A stretch of 64,000 nt of DNA from positions 68,546,302-68,610,301 of the forward strand of contig NC_080175.1 of assembly GCF_950295315.1 (NCBI RefSeq). Direction: 5' to 3'. Made by a program: the position numbers and the translations under genes. The stretch's first letter is position 1. Each line of letters starts with the position of its first letter. This DNA is from Erinaceus europaeus. Its lineage: Eukaryota; Chordata; Mammalia; Eulipotyphla; Erinaceidae. Positions 1 through 11,030 of the stretch are shown piece after piece. The notes beneath the pieces are model-generated. The model was given only the letters and a program-made list of their open reading frames with translations. It was not told where the DNA came from and made no database searches.

Positions 1-519
1 CCAGAGCGTTATTCCATGTTAGGCGAATACGTCACTGTATATCTTACCATATATCTTATGTGCTACTGTTCAATAAGGAGTCTTACCACAGATTGTAAAG
101 TGCATGCATTTGAGCTGAGGATTATTTGAGGAACTGACCTCTGAAGGGAATCTGAAATCGTATTTGAAAATCCTTTGTGGAGAGGTCTCTAGTGATTGAT
201 TTTGTAATTTACATAACACAGATATGCAAAGCAAATTGGTTTAATTTCAGGTGTGAAAATGCTCTGGGAATTGGTAGCTTTTCCTTGATGTAGCAAATAT
301 TTCGATCACTGTGTCTACAGTTTCCAATCACATCTCTACTTTCACAAGCAGAGATTTTATTTTATAATACCAATAAGGTGTAATTACATCAGAGGTGTTA
401 TTAAAAAATTAGTTTGTGTGGCAGACGGCTATGGAGAATTTAATTCCCATGTATACCAGCATGCAGAATTTGTATTTGTTTACTTTTGCAGAACTGGGAC
501 CTTGTGCATGCATGATTTC
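1..519. other. No recognisable feature
   Basis: AT-rich unique-looking sequence. I see no coding frame with a recognisable product, no RNA gene and no repeat family that recurs elsewhere in the window. The only longer frame runs into the GA-rich SINE at its 3' end and is not a credible gene. Confidence 0.5.
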
Positions 520-750
520 ACTGCTCCAGATAATTTTTTTATTCAGGTAGAAAGAGAGAGAGAGAGAGAGGAGAGGGAGAGAGAGAGACAGAGAGAGGGA
601 GAGAGAGGTAGAGGTAGCATAACACTCACAGCATTAGAACATCCCCTCCTGATGCCATAACACTCCCATGGGGGTCAGGGTTGGAACCTGGACTGGGCAT
701 GGTAACACTCATGCTCTACCTGGTGAGTGGTCTCTCCACCCAGAACACAG
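520..750 (-). repeat. Old tRNA-derived SINE, minus strand
   Basis: Seen on the complementary strand: a tRNA-like head (positions ~680-745), a central part, and a pyrimidine tail that appears here as a GA-rich run at about 550-610. It resembles the second hedgehog SINE family in this window (copies at 20.1 kb and 21.8 kb) but is diverged. The GA run looks like an expanded SINE tail rather than an independent microsatellite. Confidence 0.6.
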
Positions 751-791
751 AATTTTAGACAGAAATGTGAAACAATTCTAAAAGTTGGGTA

Positions 792-2489
792 GTCCAAAGA
801 GAAGAGAAGCAACCAGTGGCACAGCTATATACAAATAATGTTAAAGTAATAAATTATGGTGATGTTGTGTATGATACAGAAAATCCTAAAAGGGATATTT
901 CAAAGTTAACCCAATTACCAAATTAATGTGATTATAGCAATAACTATCTATTGCCTTCTTAAACCCTAAGACAGCAGGTACCTTCTGCTTCCTCTTTAGA
1001 GACTATATTTCCCCCAGTCCTGAAACATGTAGGGTGGGTTTCACTTTCCTGCATGCTTCTCACAATTCATAATAAATGATATTGCATCTGCCAATCCCAA
1101 CTTAATCAACTCAACGAGTACCACCTCAGCATGCTTCACTTCACACTGTGTCCAGAGATGTCAGGCATGGAATGTCAACCCTTCACCCTCATTACTAGGG
1201 TGAGACCTTGCCTTTCATAGCATTCTCTAAATCCATTTCAGGTCATTCACTTCCTAACAAAGTCTGAAAACCTAGATAAAGACCAGGTCCCATGAGATAG
1301 GGCATATGTTCACATGTATCCACAAATTAGGGCAAAATATATACCTGAAAGCAAAAATACACAATAGTCTGCAGTGAGTCAGTATAAAGTTCATAATGAA
1401 ATAGTGTCTACTTAGACTTAGAAACACTCCTCACCTACTTCCTACTACACATCCCTCATTCACTCCCAAGCTATCCTTCTCAAAGCAAGGACTGCAAAAG
1501 CTGAATAAGGGCAAGAGACTGGCATACTTTTATGATGATTCTTTAGCCACCCCATCAGCTAGGGCCCTATTTGGGGAGTCCTGAGATTCCCAAAGAGACT
1601 TGATGGTCCTAGACCTCAAATAAATCCCTCTCTCCATTGTTACCAGTCATTTCTATCAGGAACAACAAAACATACCCCTTTGTGAGCCCCCATAGGACAT
1701 TGCCCTCAACATGGATCAACAATGGTAGAGAATGTTCCATCTTCTGAAGGGAGGATAGACAACATATTCTAGGCTACACCTGAGGAAGATGGGTCTATAT
1801 TGGGGCAGCTTGGAATGTTCCTACTGATGACCACAGAATGTGAGGTCAGATCTATAGGGATGCAGAGGTCACATAGGCTCCTAAGCTGAATATGGGCCCT
1901 AGGTCACATCAAATTGATGGGGTTTATGGTCAACAATATTTATACACTTTTCCCATATTTGGGAGCTATTCTCTTCCCAGATCCCACTTTCTGGTCCTTT
2001 TTCCAGCCAAGACATCATCTCCCCAGATAATAAGTAGGATCCACCTGCATATCAGATTTCAGGCTCCAGGAAAAAAAACTAATATAGCTATAGGCCCTTT
2101 GGAATATAACTAAAATAGGCCTACTAGCTATTTATAGAACGGAGACCCCCCCCCCAACTCTTCATCTGCACAACTCCAGCCTTTAGGTTCATAATTAGCC
2201 AACAACTTGTTTGGCTTTGTATGTTAACTCTCTTTTCAGCCACCAGGATCCAGATGCTAGCATGATGCCAACCAGACATCCCTGGACAGACGACCCCCAC
2301 CAATGTGTCCTGGAGCTCTGATTCCCAGAACCCCATGCCACTAGGGAAAGAGAGAGTCAGGCTGGGAGCATGGATTTTCCTGCCAATGCTCATGTTCAGT
2401 GGTGAAGCAATTACAGAAGCTGGACCTTCCACCATCTGCATCCCACAATGACCTTGGACCCATACTCTCAAAGGGTTAAAGAAGAGGAA
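792..2489 (+). repeat. R-unit copy a, 5' and middle part, noncoding A-tailed repeat
   Basis: This is the + strand copy of a long interspersed repeat found at least nine more times in the window (for example the near full-length minus copy at 35670-37600). It has no long open frame. The copy is interrupted at about 2490 by an L1 insertion and resumes at about 4281, where its own 3' end follows (phrase 'tatggttttgtcactgtttc'). The end motifs resemble an L1-type 3' tail, so a non-autonomous L1-dependent element is the best guess. I do not recognise a published family name. Confidence 0.75.
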
Positions 2490-2491
2490 AA
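2477..2491. repeat. Target-site duplication, left copy (L1 in R-unit)
   Basis: The sequence 'aagaagaggaaaact' here recurs as 'aagaataggaaaact' at about 4282-4296, on the other side of the L1. In an uninterrupted R-unit (62.3-63.2 kb) the matching stretch occurs once ('aaagaataggaaagct'), which supports an insertion duplication of about 15 bp. Confidence 0.8.
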
Positions 2492-4280
2492 CTTACTATA
2501 GCAACAAAAACAATAAAATATCTAGGAGTAAATCTAACCAAAGAAGTGAAAGACTTGTATACTGAAAATTATGAGTCACTACTCAAAGAAATTGAAAAAG
2601 ACACAAAAAAGTGGAAAGATATTCCATGTTCATGGGTTGGAAGAATTAACATCATCAAAATGAATATATTACCCAGAGCCATCTACAAATTTAATGCTAT
2701 CCCCATCAAGATCCCAAGCACATTTTTAGGAGAATAGAAAAAATGCTACAAATGTTTATCTGGAACCAGAAAAGACCTAGAATTGCCAAAACAATCTTGA
2801 GAAAAAAGAACAGAACTGGAGGCATCATACTCCCAGATTTCGAACTGTATTATAGGGCCATTGTCATCAAAACTGCTTGGTACTGGAACATGAACAGACA
2901 CACTGACCAGTGGAATAGAATTGAGAGCCCAGAAATGAGGCCCCACACCTATGGACATCTAATCTTTGACAAAGGTGCCCAGACTATTAAATGGGGAAAG
3001 CAGAGTCTCTTCAACAAATGGTATTGGAAACAATAGGTTGAAACATGCAGAAGAATGAAACTGAATCACTGTATTTCACCAAATACAAAAGTAAATTCCA
3101 AGTGGATCAAGGACTTGGATGTTAGACCACAAACTATCAGATACTTAGAGGAAAATATTGGCAGAACTTTTTTCCGCATAAATTTTAAAGACATTTTCAA
3201 TGAAACAAATCCAATTTCAAAGAAGACTAAGGCAAGTATGACCCTATGGGACTACATCAAATTAAAAAGCTTCTTCACAGCAAAAGAAACCACTACCCAA
3301 ACCAAGAGACCCCTCACAGAATGGGAGAAGATCTTTACATGCCATACATCAGATAAGAGTTTAATAACCAACATATATAAAGAGCTTGCCAGACTCAACA
3401 ATAAGACAACAAATAACCCCATCCAAAAATGGGGGGAGGACTTGGACAGAATATTCACCACAGAAGAGATCCAAAAGGCCGAGAAACACATGAAAAAATG
3501 CTCCACTTCTCTGATTGTCAGAGAGATGCAAATAAAGACAACAACGAGCTACCACTTCACTCCTGTGAGAATGTCATACATCAGAAAAGGTAACAGCAGC
3601 AAATGCTGGAGAGGGTGTGGGGTCAAAGAAACCTTCCTACAGTGCTGGGGGGAATGTCAATTGGTCCAACCTCTGTGGAGAACAGTCTGGAGAACTCTCA
3701 GAAGGCTAGAAATGGACCTACCCTATGATCCTGCCATTCCTCTCCTGGGGATATATCCTAAGGAACCCAACACACCCATCCAAAAAGATCTGTGTACACA
3801 TATGTTCTTGGCAGCACAATTTGTAATAGCCAAAACCTGGAGCAACCCAGGTGTCCAACAACAGATGAGTAGCTGAGCAAGTTGTGGTATATATACACAA
3901 TGGAATACTACTCAGCTATAAAAAATGGTGACTTCACAATTTTCATCCGATCTTGGATGGACCTTGAAAAATTCATGTTAAGTGAAATAAGTCAGAAACA
4001 GAAGGATGAATATGGTATGATATCACTCTCAGGAAGAAGTTGAAAAACAAGATCAGAAACGAAAACACAAGTAGAACCTGAAATGTAATTGGCATATCGC
4101 ACCAAAGTAAAAGACTCTTGGGTGGATGGGTGGGGAGAATACAGGTCCATGAAGGATGATAGATGACATAGTGGGGGTTGTATTGTTAAATGGGAAACTG
4201 GGGAATGTTATGCATGTACAAACTATTGTATTTACTGTTGAATGTAAAACAAAATTCCCCAATAAATAAAATTTAAAAAA
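2492..4280 (+). mobile_element. L1 LINE, 5'-truncated, ORF2 C-terminal part plus 3' UTR
   Basis: The element starts inside ORF2 just downstream of the RT active site and runs through the C-terminal domain to a short 3' UTR ending in an A-rich tail (~4258-4280). Protein-level landmarks are '[12 protein letters not shown]', '[14 protein letters not shown]' and '[19 protein letters not shown]'. Frames change near 2740 and 3036, where a stop ends one frame shortly before the next begins at 3055. It is the same subfamily as the minus-strand L1 at 54.8-59.1 kb, and the two can be aligned along their whole overlap. The copy lies inside an R-unit with a ~15-bp TSD. Confidence 0.95.
3055..3876 (+). 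pseudogene. L1 ORF2p C-terminal fragment
   Basis: A 273-residue open stretch covering the C-terminal part of L1 ORF2p, including the conserved '[20 protein letters not shown]' region and the cysteine-bearing segment 'KCWRGCGVKETFLQCWGECQ'. There is no RT or endonuclease domain in this fragment, so it cannot act alone. It is a decayed part of the L1 at 2492-4280. Compared with the 56.2-kb copy it carries several substitutions, including ones that alter the tryptophan/cysteine-rich segment. Confidence 0.9.
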
Positions 4281-4404
4281 AAGAATAGGAAAACTATCAA
4301 GGGAGAGAATGGGATATGGACTTCTGGTGGTAAGAATTGTGTAGCATTTTACCCCTCTTATCCTATGGTTTTGTCACTGTTTCCTTATTTATTTATTTAT
4401 TCAT
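4281..4404 (+). repeat. R-unit copy a, 3' end with tail
   Basis: The R-unit resumes after the L1 and ends with the family's terminal block 'acccctcttatcctatgg' and an ATTT-rich tail at 4386-4404. The tail replaces the usual 'tttttataaataaaa' end found at 63.1 kb. Confidence 0.75.
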
Positions 4405-4960
4405 TTATAAAAAGGTTTTGAGATTTTTGTTGTGAAGTGAACCACCTCGAATGGAATTAGAGAATCCTATGAAAGATCTCACCCAAGTAATGAGGCTGAA
4501 GGGTAGACATTTTATGCCTGACATCTCTGGACACAGTCTAAAGTGAAGCATACTGAGGTGGTACTCGTTGCGTTGATTAGGTTGGGATTGGCAGATGCGA
4601 TATTTGGTATGAATTGAGAGAAGCATGCACAGACCATAGGCTGAGTCTTTGATATGTTGACTCTCTTAAAAGCTTAGACCAGGTAGAACAGAAGCAATCA
4701 GTGGCACAGCTATATAAAATAATGTCAAATGACATAAATTATGGTGATGTTGTGTATGATACAGCAAATCCTAACAAAGGGATTTTCCAAATTTAACCCA
4801 ATTGCCAAATAATGTGATTATAGTAATAACTACCTATTGTCTTCTTAAACCCTAAGACAATAGGAATCTCCCACTTCCTCTGTAGAGTTCCCCAGTCCTG
4901 GAACCTCTAGAGTGGGGCTCACTTTCCTGTAGTGTTTCCTTTCTATAAATAAAATAAAAT
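4405..4960. repeat. Rearranged R-unit fragments (inverted middle piece plus forward 5' piece and tail)
   Basis: Positions 4405-4628 match the R-unit in minus orientation (compare 37060-37270). Positions ~4628-4930 match its 5' part in plus orientation (compare 792-1060). At about 4935 the sequence jumps to the family's 3' tail 'ctataaataaaataaaat'. A short repeated phrase, 'ttgggtagt', occurs at about 785-793 and again at about 4966-4974, and may mark the outer ends of the whole composite. The mechanism is not clear from the sequence. Confidence 0.6.
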
Positions 4961-5104
4961 AAAAAATTGGGTAGTACCAATTCTTCTGGTGTGATAATGG
5001 AGCAACAGTTTCATTACACTATTAAGAGAACATTTCATCTTTGATTTTGTCATGGGAGCTCATTCTAGAGCATATTATAGAGCAATTCTAGACACTACAT
5101 AGAC

Positions 5105-5400
5105 CTTTGCTTTTGCTCTGGTTTTGCCACCAGGGTTATCCCTGAGACTCAGAACCTGCATGATGAATCCACTGCTCCCAGTGACCATTTCTTCATTTTT
5201 TTCTTTTCTTTAATTTTTTTCATTTGTTAGGGTGGAGAGAAATTGGGTGGGTGGTTAGGGTGAGAGAGAGACACTTGATACACTGTTTCTCCACTCATAA
5301 AACCAATCCCTTGCAAGTGGGGATCAAGAGCTTGAAGTTGGACCCTTGCCATCTTGTAACATGTGTGCTCAACCAGGTACACCACTGCCCAGTCCTCTGC
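5105..5400 (-). repeat. tRNA-derived SINE with 3' extension, minus strand
   Basis: The tRNA-like end is at the right ('gtgtgctcaaccaggtacac') and the extension module at the left ('accagggttatccctgagac', the complement of the 'aataaccctgg' module seen in other copies). A degenerate T-rich stretch separates the two. Confidence 0.75.
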
Positions 5401-5944
5401 AATGGACACTTAAAGAATGTATTTGCAACTCTGCAGTGGTGTCTTAGTGTTGTCATAAGAAATGGTCACAAATTGAGTGGTAATAACAAAACTCAGTAGA
5501 ATTATATATTTCTAGAAGTCCAAAATAAAACTCACTGGACTAAATTCAAGATCTTAGCAGAGCTAATTCCTGCTGCAGGTCCCAGGGGATAATTCAGTCT
5601 CTGCTTTCTTCCATCTTCTAGAAACTCCTTGTGTCCTTTGACTAAGGTTATACTACTTCAACTTCTGCTTAGATATTGTTTTTTTTTTTTTTCTTCATTT
5701 TGAGCCTCCTGTCTCCCTTTAAAAAGACCATTATGATTTATTGGGTGCACCCAGATATTTTAGAACAATCCCTCATCATAAAATCCCTTCCACTATATAA
5801 GGTGATATAGTCCTGGCTTCAGGGGCTTCAAGTGCTAACAAATTTACTAGTTATTTTTTACTTACTGCAAATCCTTTCCTTTGCATTGTGTTGACTCCAG
5901 CTTAATAATTCCAGTCTCTCTCTCTCTTTCTTTCTTTCTTTCTT
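5401..5944. other. No gene; short CT-rich run at the end
   Basis: Unique-looking AT-rich sequence. A pyrimidine run (CT and CTTT repeats, ~5912-5945) abuts the next SINE and is probably part of its tail. Confidence 0.5.
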
Positions 5945-6225
5945 CTTTCATTGCTACTAGGGTTATTGCTGAGGCTCAGTGACCACACAACAACTTCATC
6001 ACTCCCCCTGGCCATTTTTTTCTATCTTTTTTATTAGATAGGAAAGAGAGAAATTGAGCAGGGAGGGTTAGATCTAGAGGGAGAGAGACAGAAAGAGAGA
6101 GAGGCCTGCAGCACTGACTTCACCATTCCTGAAACTCCCTCCTTGCAGGTGGGAAGCGGGGACTCAAAACTCAGTCCCTGCCCATAGTAAGATGGCCAAT
6201 CAACAGAGTGTATCACTGCCTGGAC
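5945..6225 (-). repeat. tRNA-derived SINE with 3' extension, minus strand
   Basis: Same architecture as the copy at 5.1 kb: extension module at the left ('ctagggttattgctgaggct'), purine-rich body, then the 'cctccttgcaggtgggaagc' block and the tRNA-like head ending near 6225. Confidence 0.8.
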
Positions 6226-7489
6226 CTTATGTCCAGTCTTTCATTCTCAAGTATTACACACTATTAATATGAGCCACATGAATAAGATTATTTTTTGAAA
6301 TATAAGCTATTCAGACCAGTCCCTACATTTGTACAGAAGTATATAGAATGTCCAGTAGCTAGAATCAACTTCTTCCACTGTACGTCCTTATCCTCCTTGT
6401 AGCTACTTTCTACAGCCAAGAATGGGAAGAACAGACAGACCCCTTTTAAAATTTACAACAGTACAAAATACTTTAACTGTTTGGCATCCATCTTCCCTTC
6501 TCAAGAGACCTCATGTTCAGACATTCATTTAATTTTAACAGTACTTCCCAGCTGAAAGACTTTGAATACGCATAAGCTGCCATAAAGTACAGCAGGGTTT
6601 CAGTGTTGAATAAAAAGCAAATGAGAAAGTTTAATTAATATATCGCCCAAATGACAGAATGACGGGAAGCTGTGTGGTTGAGTGTGAGCCTGGAGAGCTA
6701 GTGAAGGAAGAGCAGCTACAAAGTCACTGAGCTATCAGAATAGACTTGGGTATGTTGCTGGCTTATGCCACCTGCATGTCCATTAATAAAAACCTTAAGC
6801 CCAACTGACTTTTTTTTCCACCATGAAAGTACATTGGTAAAAAAATACATAAATAATAAGCAATCTTGTTTATTCACAGAAGAGCATCCTATGACAATGA
6901 GAGAAGCTTCACAAAGGCACACTATGGCACAGAATAGGAACTCTGTTTTTCCCCTTGCCAGAAAAGACATTTTTACAAATAAAGTAAAATAAAGAACTTG
7001 GATATTTTTACCTAGTCTTCAGGTACGAAGGGTGTTTTGACTTGTTTTGGGAGGTGATGACTGTGTTGTGAATTCTAAAGGATATTTTTGGGAAGAATAA
7101 AAGGATGTGCCTATTATTACCCAGAAAGTAGGAGAAAGGGGGTGCTAGGTGAATTAGTGGGCTTTCGAGTCCCTCTTTCTAACTATTGTTCTAAGAAATG
7201 AACAGTTGTGAGACTGGGGAGGAGTAAGATCTTACTGATATTCACAAATGTTGAGAAGAAATCAGGGATGATTGAATAATGCACACAATTATGTGGCATG
7301 TACTTGATGTTCAAAGAGATGATAATAGACCTTGAATGAAGAGTTCATATTTTGATTAGATGAATAACTATATTTTCTCATGATGAATTTTAAAACTTCA
7401 CTCAGTGTGTTGCATGCTTATCTTGTCTTGGCCCTTCAGCTTTCTCCTAAGTCAACTAAAACTAAGACCTACTTTCTGGGGCTTGTACC
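6226..7489. other. No recognisable gene or repeat
   Basis: More than 1.2 kb of apparently unique sequence. Open frames of 75-84 codons on both strands around 6716-6992 overlap each other, lack recognisable domains and look like chance. Confidence 0.5.
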
Positions 7490-7765
7490 CCCTCTGGGTG
7501 GTAGTTTCTTCTGCTGTGCAAAAACTCTTCAATATTATACAATACCATTGGTTTATTTTTGCTTTTGCTTCAGAAGTTGAGAAATAAGAACAGAAAAGAG
7601 AAAGACAAAGTAGAACTTAAACTGGAGTGGGGAGTCAGGTCCTGGTGCACTATGGTAGAGATGGATCTAGGCTAAGGATGAGAGTGTCTTGCAGAAAATT
7701 GAGAAATTTTGCACATGTATCAAAACTGTATTTACTGTAAAACATTAATCCCACCAATAAAACAA
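7490..7765. mobile_element. L1 3' end with inverted 5' segment
   Basis: Positions ~7490-7570 match L1 ORF2 on the minus strand (compare 55790-55860, the block around 'tagtggtttcttttgctgtg'). Positions ~7571-7765 match the L1 3' UTR on the plus strand ('gagaaataagaacagaaaag', then 'tatttactgtaaaacattaa'). The opposite orientations meet at about 7570. This is the layout produced by twin-primed reverse transcription. The copy ends with 'accaataaaacaagc'. Confidence 0.75.
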
Positions 7766-7779
7766 GCAAGTTAAGTCCC

Positions 7780-7995
7780 CCCACCAAAGAGAGAGGGGGT
7801 GGTGGAGAGGGAGAGGGAGAGTGAGATAGAGAGAGAGAAGCAAGAATGTATCCATACATTATTGTGGTTCTTATAAGTAGGAAGGAAGGAGAGGTGGGAG
7901 AGAGAGAGCAGAACACTCTTCAGCTCTAGTGTTATATGTTGCCAACAATTCAGCTGAGACCTCTGGGCCTCAGGCCTGAAAGCTGATGTTCTAAC
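7780..7995 (-). repeat. Degenerate SINE with GA-rich tail, minus strand
   Basis: Two GA-rich runs (7785-7840 and 7893-7912) and a right end reading 'cctctgggcctcaggcctga' resemble decayed tRNA-SINE copies on the minus strand. The match is weak. Confidence 0.45.
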
Positions 7996-8454
7996 AGGTA
8001 GAATATCTTGCAGACCCCCAAATAAACTTACAAAAAATAAGGCAAGTATTAAAACCAGAACAACATAAAATTAATAATGAATTAAAGGAAAGGAAGAGCA
8101 AAGAGCTAGAAGGAAGCATGTTCTCCATGTTCCCTTGCAAGAAGTTCATTAGTGCCATTTGAAATGTAATGTACAAAACAGGCAAAGACTATGTTTTTGG
8201 TTTGTGTGTGGATCTACTCTGTCATCCTGCAAGAGCCTGATAAGCAAGATGAGGGAAAATGTGGAGTGAAACTTTAATTACAGTCTATTGCAGCATACCC
8301 AAGAACTCTCAGGTGAGGAGGCAGGAGGAGGAGAGAGGGGACCAGGGACCCAATGTATACAGTGGGGGCAGGTGGCAGGTTAGTGGAGGGGCTGTTGTGC
8401 TGATACCAGGTCATAGAAAGTTATGATGATACTTTTTTTGAAGATAAGTAACTA
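7996..8454. other. No recognisable feature
   Basis: AT-rich sequence with a purine-rich patch (about 8325-8345). No gene, RNA or repeat family recognised. Confidence 0.5.
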
Positions 8455-8612
8455 GGGTCCAGTTGGTGGCTCACCCAGTAAAGTACACACAGAATTCGGG
8501 TTCAGGTCCCTGAATTAGCCCCATTTGCAGAGGCAAAGATTCACACATGGTCAAGAAGTGCTGCAGGGGTCCCTCCTTCACCCTGTCTCTCACCCTCTAT
8601 AAAAAATGGCCT
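8455..8612 (+). repeat. tRNA-derived SINE, plus strand, diverged
   Basis: It begins with 'gggtccagttggtggctcac', has a B-box-like 'gggttcaggtccc', and ends with a pyrimidine-rich body and A-run (8597-8607). Related to the second SINE family of the window. Confidence 0.7.
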
Positions 8613-9335
8613 TGGGGGACAGTGGAGTCATGCAGGCCCTGACCCTAGTAACAGCTCTGGCACAGATAGGTAAATAGATAAGAGAGAAAAGAAAGGTGGT
8701 GCATTCTGTTCTGGATTCATTGCTTTTGAGATGGGAATGGAATTTGCAGACCAAGATTCAGGTTTGGAGGGAGCCATTGACTCTGCAAAGAAGTGTGTGG
8801 AACTTAGCCAACATAAGAGGGTAATTGAAACCATCCAACTGTAAGGAAGGAAATTGCTCAGAGAGGAAAGGATGTTAGAGAACAACTAATTTTCAGAAGT
8901 CAGAGGTTGAAGGGTCAAGCAAAGGCTGAAAAGTAGTAATCATAAAGGCAACATATTCTACTTTTCCAGTGTGATTTGTGTATTTCCTATCCTTGTGACA
9001 CTATACCTTGTGACATTTCTAGAAGAGAACCGGTTACACTGCATGTAGGAAGCTGAAAAGAGGGAAAATAGTAGGTGTTAAGTCACTATTTGTTGCTCAA
9101 GCGAATGTCTGTATTTTCATAGCAAAATATATTCTTGATACCTTTACATGAGTTATTTCCCAGTGTATTTGGTGGCTGCTCATATATATCAAGTTGGTAT
9201 AGTTGCTATATCCACTTTTTGGTAGGACTTTATTGATTATAATTATTACCTTTGCATAATTGTAGTCAGAAAAATATTAGCCCACCCTGCCCTCATTTGA
9301 GGAACGTTGGACCAGTCAGGACAAATAACTGGAGA

Positions 9336-9336
<1 letters not shown>
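8613..9336. other. No recognisable feature
   Basis: Unique-looking sequence without a credible frame. The 85-codon minus-strand frame at 8628-8885 has no recognisable domain and no supporting context. Confidence 0.5.

Positions 9337-9381
<45 letters not shown>
9337..9381 (+). repeat. (CA)n microsatellite
   Basis: An uninterrupted CA dinucleotide run of about 44 bases, likely polymorphic in length. Confidence 0.95.
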
Positions 9382-9384
<3 letters not shown>

Positions 9385-10215
9385 CAATGATGCTCACACT
9401 TTTTTCTCTGCTTTTATAAACCACTAGGAAGTCAAGGTATCTCAGTGACAATAACTTGACTACAGATGTGCAATTTTCCCACAGAGAGTGGGGTGGGGGA
9501 AGTACTTTTCTTCTGTGAAGTTACTTAACATTCTGTACTACTCATAAGTTAATTTGCAATTGAGGTAACAGCATTGCTACATATGCATCTTGCATTAATG
9601 CGAATCTAACCCTAGCATTCAGGAAAATCATTTTCCATTGTTAATCTTATTTCTAGCTGGGGATTGACTGACTAGACTTGTCAACAAGGCTGGTTTTAGT
9701 GGCAGTTGAAGAGCCCTCTGCCCCCTCAAATATAGTCCTTCTTCTCTCCTATGCTCCCTGATTCTTCTGTTCTCCTTATCCTGTAAGATGGTTATTAGAT
9801 TTGAGAACTATGATCCAAGCACCCTTTACAGAGAGGGCATCACTGCTTAAAATTTTTTTAATAACAAGTCATAAGCAAATTGGAAAATAGAATAATCTTC
9901 TATTTGAACATTGCATTTGGTTGACATTTGTAGGACTCATAATTAAGGGCTGTAAACAGGAACAAGTTTGATTGACTGCTATAACTCTTTGATTCTTTAA
10001 CTCTCCCTCCCCCTTGCCTTTCCAAAAAGCTATTCTGCCCATTATATATTGTAAGCATTTTGCTTCTTAGTCACTTTGGCATCCTGCCCTGGTCACTGGC
10101 AGTTCACAGGGATTTACAGAAGTGAGAAGGAGACAAATAGTCACTATCAGGAAAGCTATATTCCAGATAAGGGAAGGGATAAAGACAAAGTAATCATAGA
10201 GCACCAAGAATAAGT
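9382..10215. other. No recognisable gene or repeat
   Basis: Apparently unique sequence between the CA repeat and the solo LTR. The 95-codon minus-strand frame at 10067-10354 runs into the LTR and is not credible as a gene. Confidence 0.5.
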
Positions 10216-10221
10216 GAACCA

Positions 10222-10569
10222 TGTTGTTGAGGTGGTCTGGTGTCAGGCTGCACCTCGGAGAAGAGAGCGGACGTCCAGAGCAAAGGGGTTCACAGATCTT
10301 TATTATAGGATGGTGGGGGAGGTTTGGTTCAGACCACGTGGGGCCAGCCAGCAATGGCCGACCCCGGGGGAGAGCAGGGAGCGAGACCTCAGAGAGGGAG
10401 AGCCGAGAGCCCAGAGAGAGCGAGGGGAGGGGTGAGGGGGCCTTTTATTGGGCGACAACCAGGGGTGCCGTGTAGGGCCAGGATTGGTTGAAAGGGGGCA
10501 CTCTAGGATTTAGTGGGGCATAGAAAAACCTGGGGGCGGAGACTGCATCAGAATAAGTCCTCAGCAACA
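10222..10569 (-). mobile_element. Solo LTR of an endogenous retrovirus-like element, minus strand
   Basis: The 348-bp segment starts with TG and ends with CA in both readings ('tgttgttgag' at the left, 'cctcagcaaca' at the right). It is flanked by a perfect 6-bp duplication, GAACCA, at 10216-10221 and 10570-10575. On the minus strand it holds a CCAAT-like motif, an AATAAAAG box (complement at 10442-10449), and later an AATAAA polyadenylation signal (complement at 10299-10304). It is GC-rich and CpG-rich compared with its surroundings. No internal retroviral sequence is attached, so it is a recombined solo LTR. A 6-bp TSD is typical of class II (ERVK-like) elements; the class assignment is inference. 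Confidence 0.88.
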
Positions 10570-10615
10570 GAACCAGAAAAGTACGTAATCACATAAAATA
10601 AAAAGAATAAAGGGG

Positions 10616-10745
10616 AATGCTGAGGAGACAGCAAAATGGTCCTGCAAAAGATTTGCATGCCTCAGGTCCTGAGGTTTAAGGTACCACCATAAGCCAGAGC
10701 ACCACCATAAGCCAGAGCTCAGCAAGAGGAAAAAAATCAGTGTTT
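10616..10745 (+). repeat. tRNA-derived SINE (third family), plus strand, with internal duplication
   Basis: It resembles the copy at 26.63 kb: head around 'tgcaaaagatttgcatgcct', then 'accaccataagccagagc' repeated twice in tandem, then an A-rich end. The doubled 18-base phrase (about 10682-10718) is specific to this copy. Confidence 0.7.
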
Positions 10746-10869
10746 CCTTCCTTTGAGAAGACCACATCCAAAATTATCCTTTGGGGAGGAGACTTTATCA
10801 GAACCACAAGACTCAGATAAGCAGCAGACAGTATAAGAACTCCCAGGGAGAACAAAGCAAATAGCTCAC

Positions 10870-11012
10870 TTGGATAGTGTTCTTCTTTGCCATATCTGCA
10901 ACTCAAGCTTGAGCCCGGCCCCAACGAAGGAAGCTTCAGTGATGTGGTCTCTTTCACTTTCTCTCTACCTCTCTATCTCTATCTGGATAATCAAATAAAT
11001 TAAAAGAAAGAA
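10870..11012 (+). repeat. tRNA-derived SINE fragment, plus strand
   Basis: Contains 'caagcttgagcccggcccca', a CT-rich body and an A-rich tail that ends at the target site of the next SINE. Similar to the copy at 11.58 kb. Confidence 0.6.
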
Positions 11013-11030
11013 GCCAAGAAGCCCAGGAAG

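Noticed and set aside
418..660. 80-codon frame with a GA-encoded ER repeat
   Set aside because: It runs through the purine-rich SINE tail and starts with GTG; the repeat peptide comes from the simple sequence.
2124..2471. 115-codon minus-strand frame
   Set aside because: It lies in the core of the R-unit; the same region in other copies carries stops and frameshifts, so it is not a conserved gene.
9337..9381. CRISPR-like or structured array
   Set aside because: Simple CA dinucleotide repeat; the organism is a mammal.
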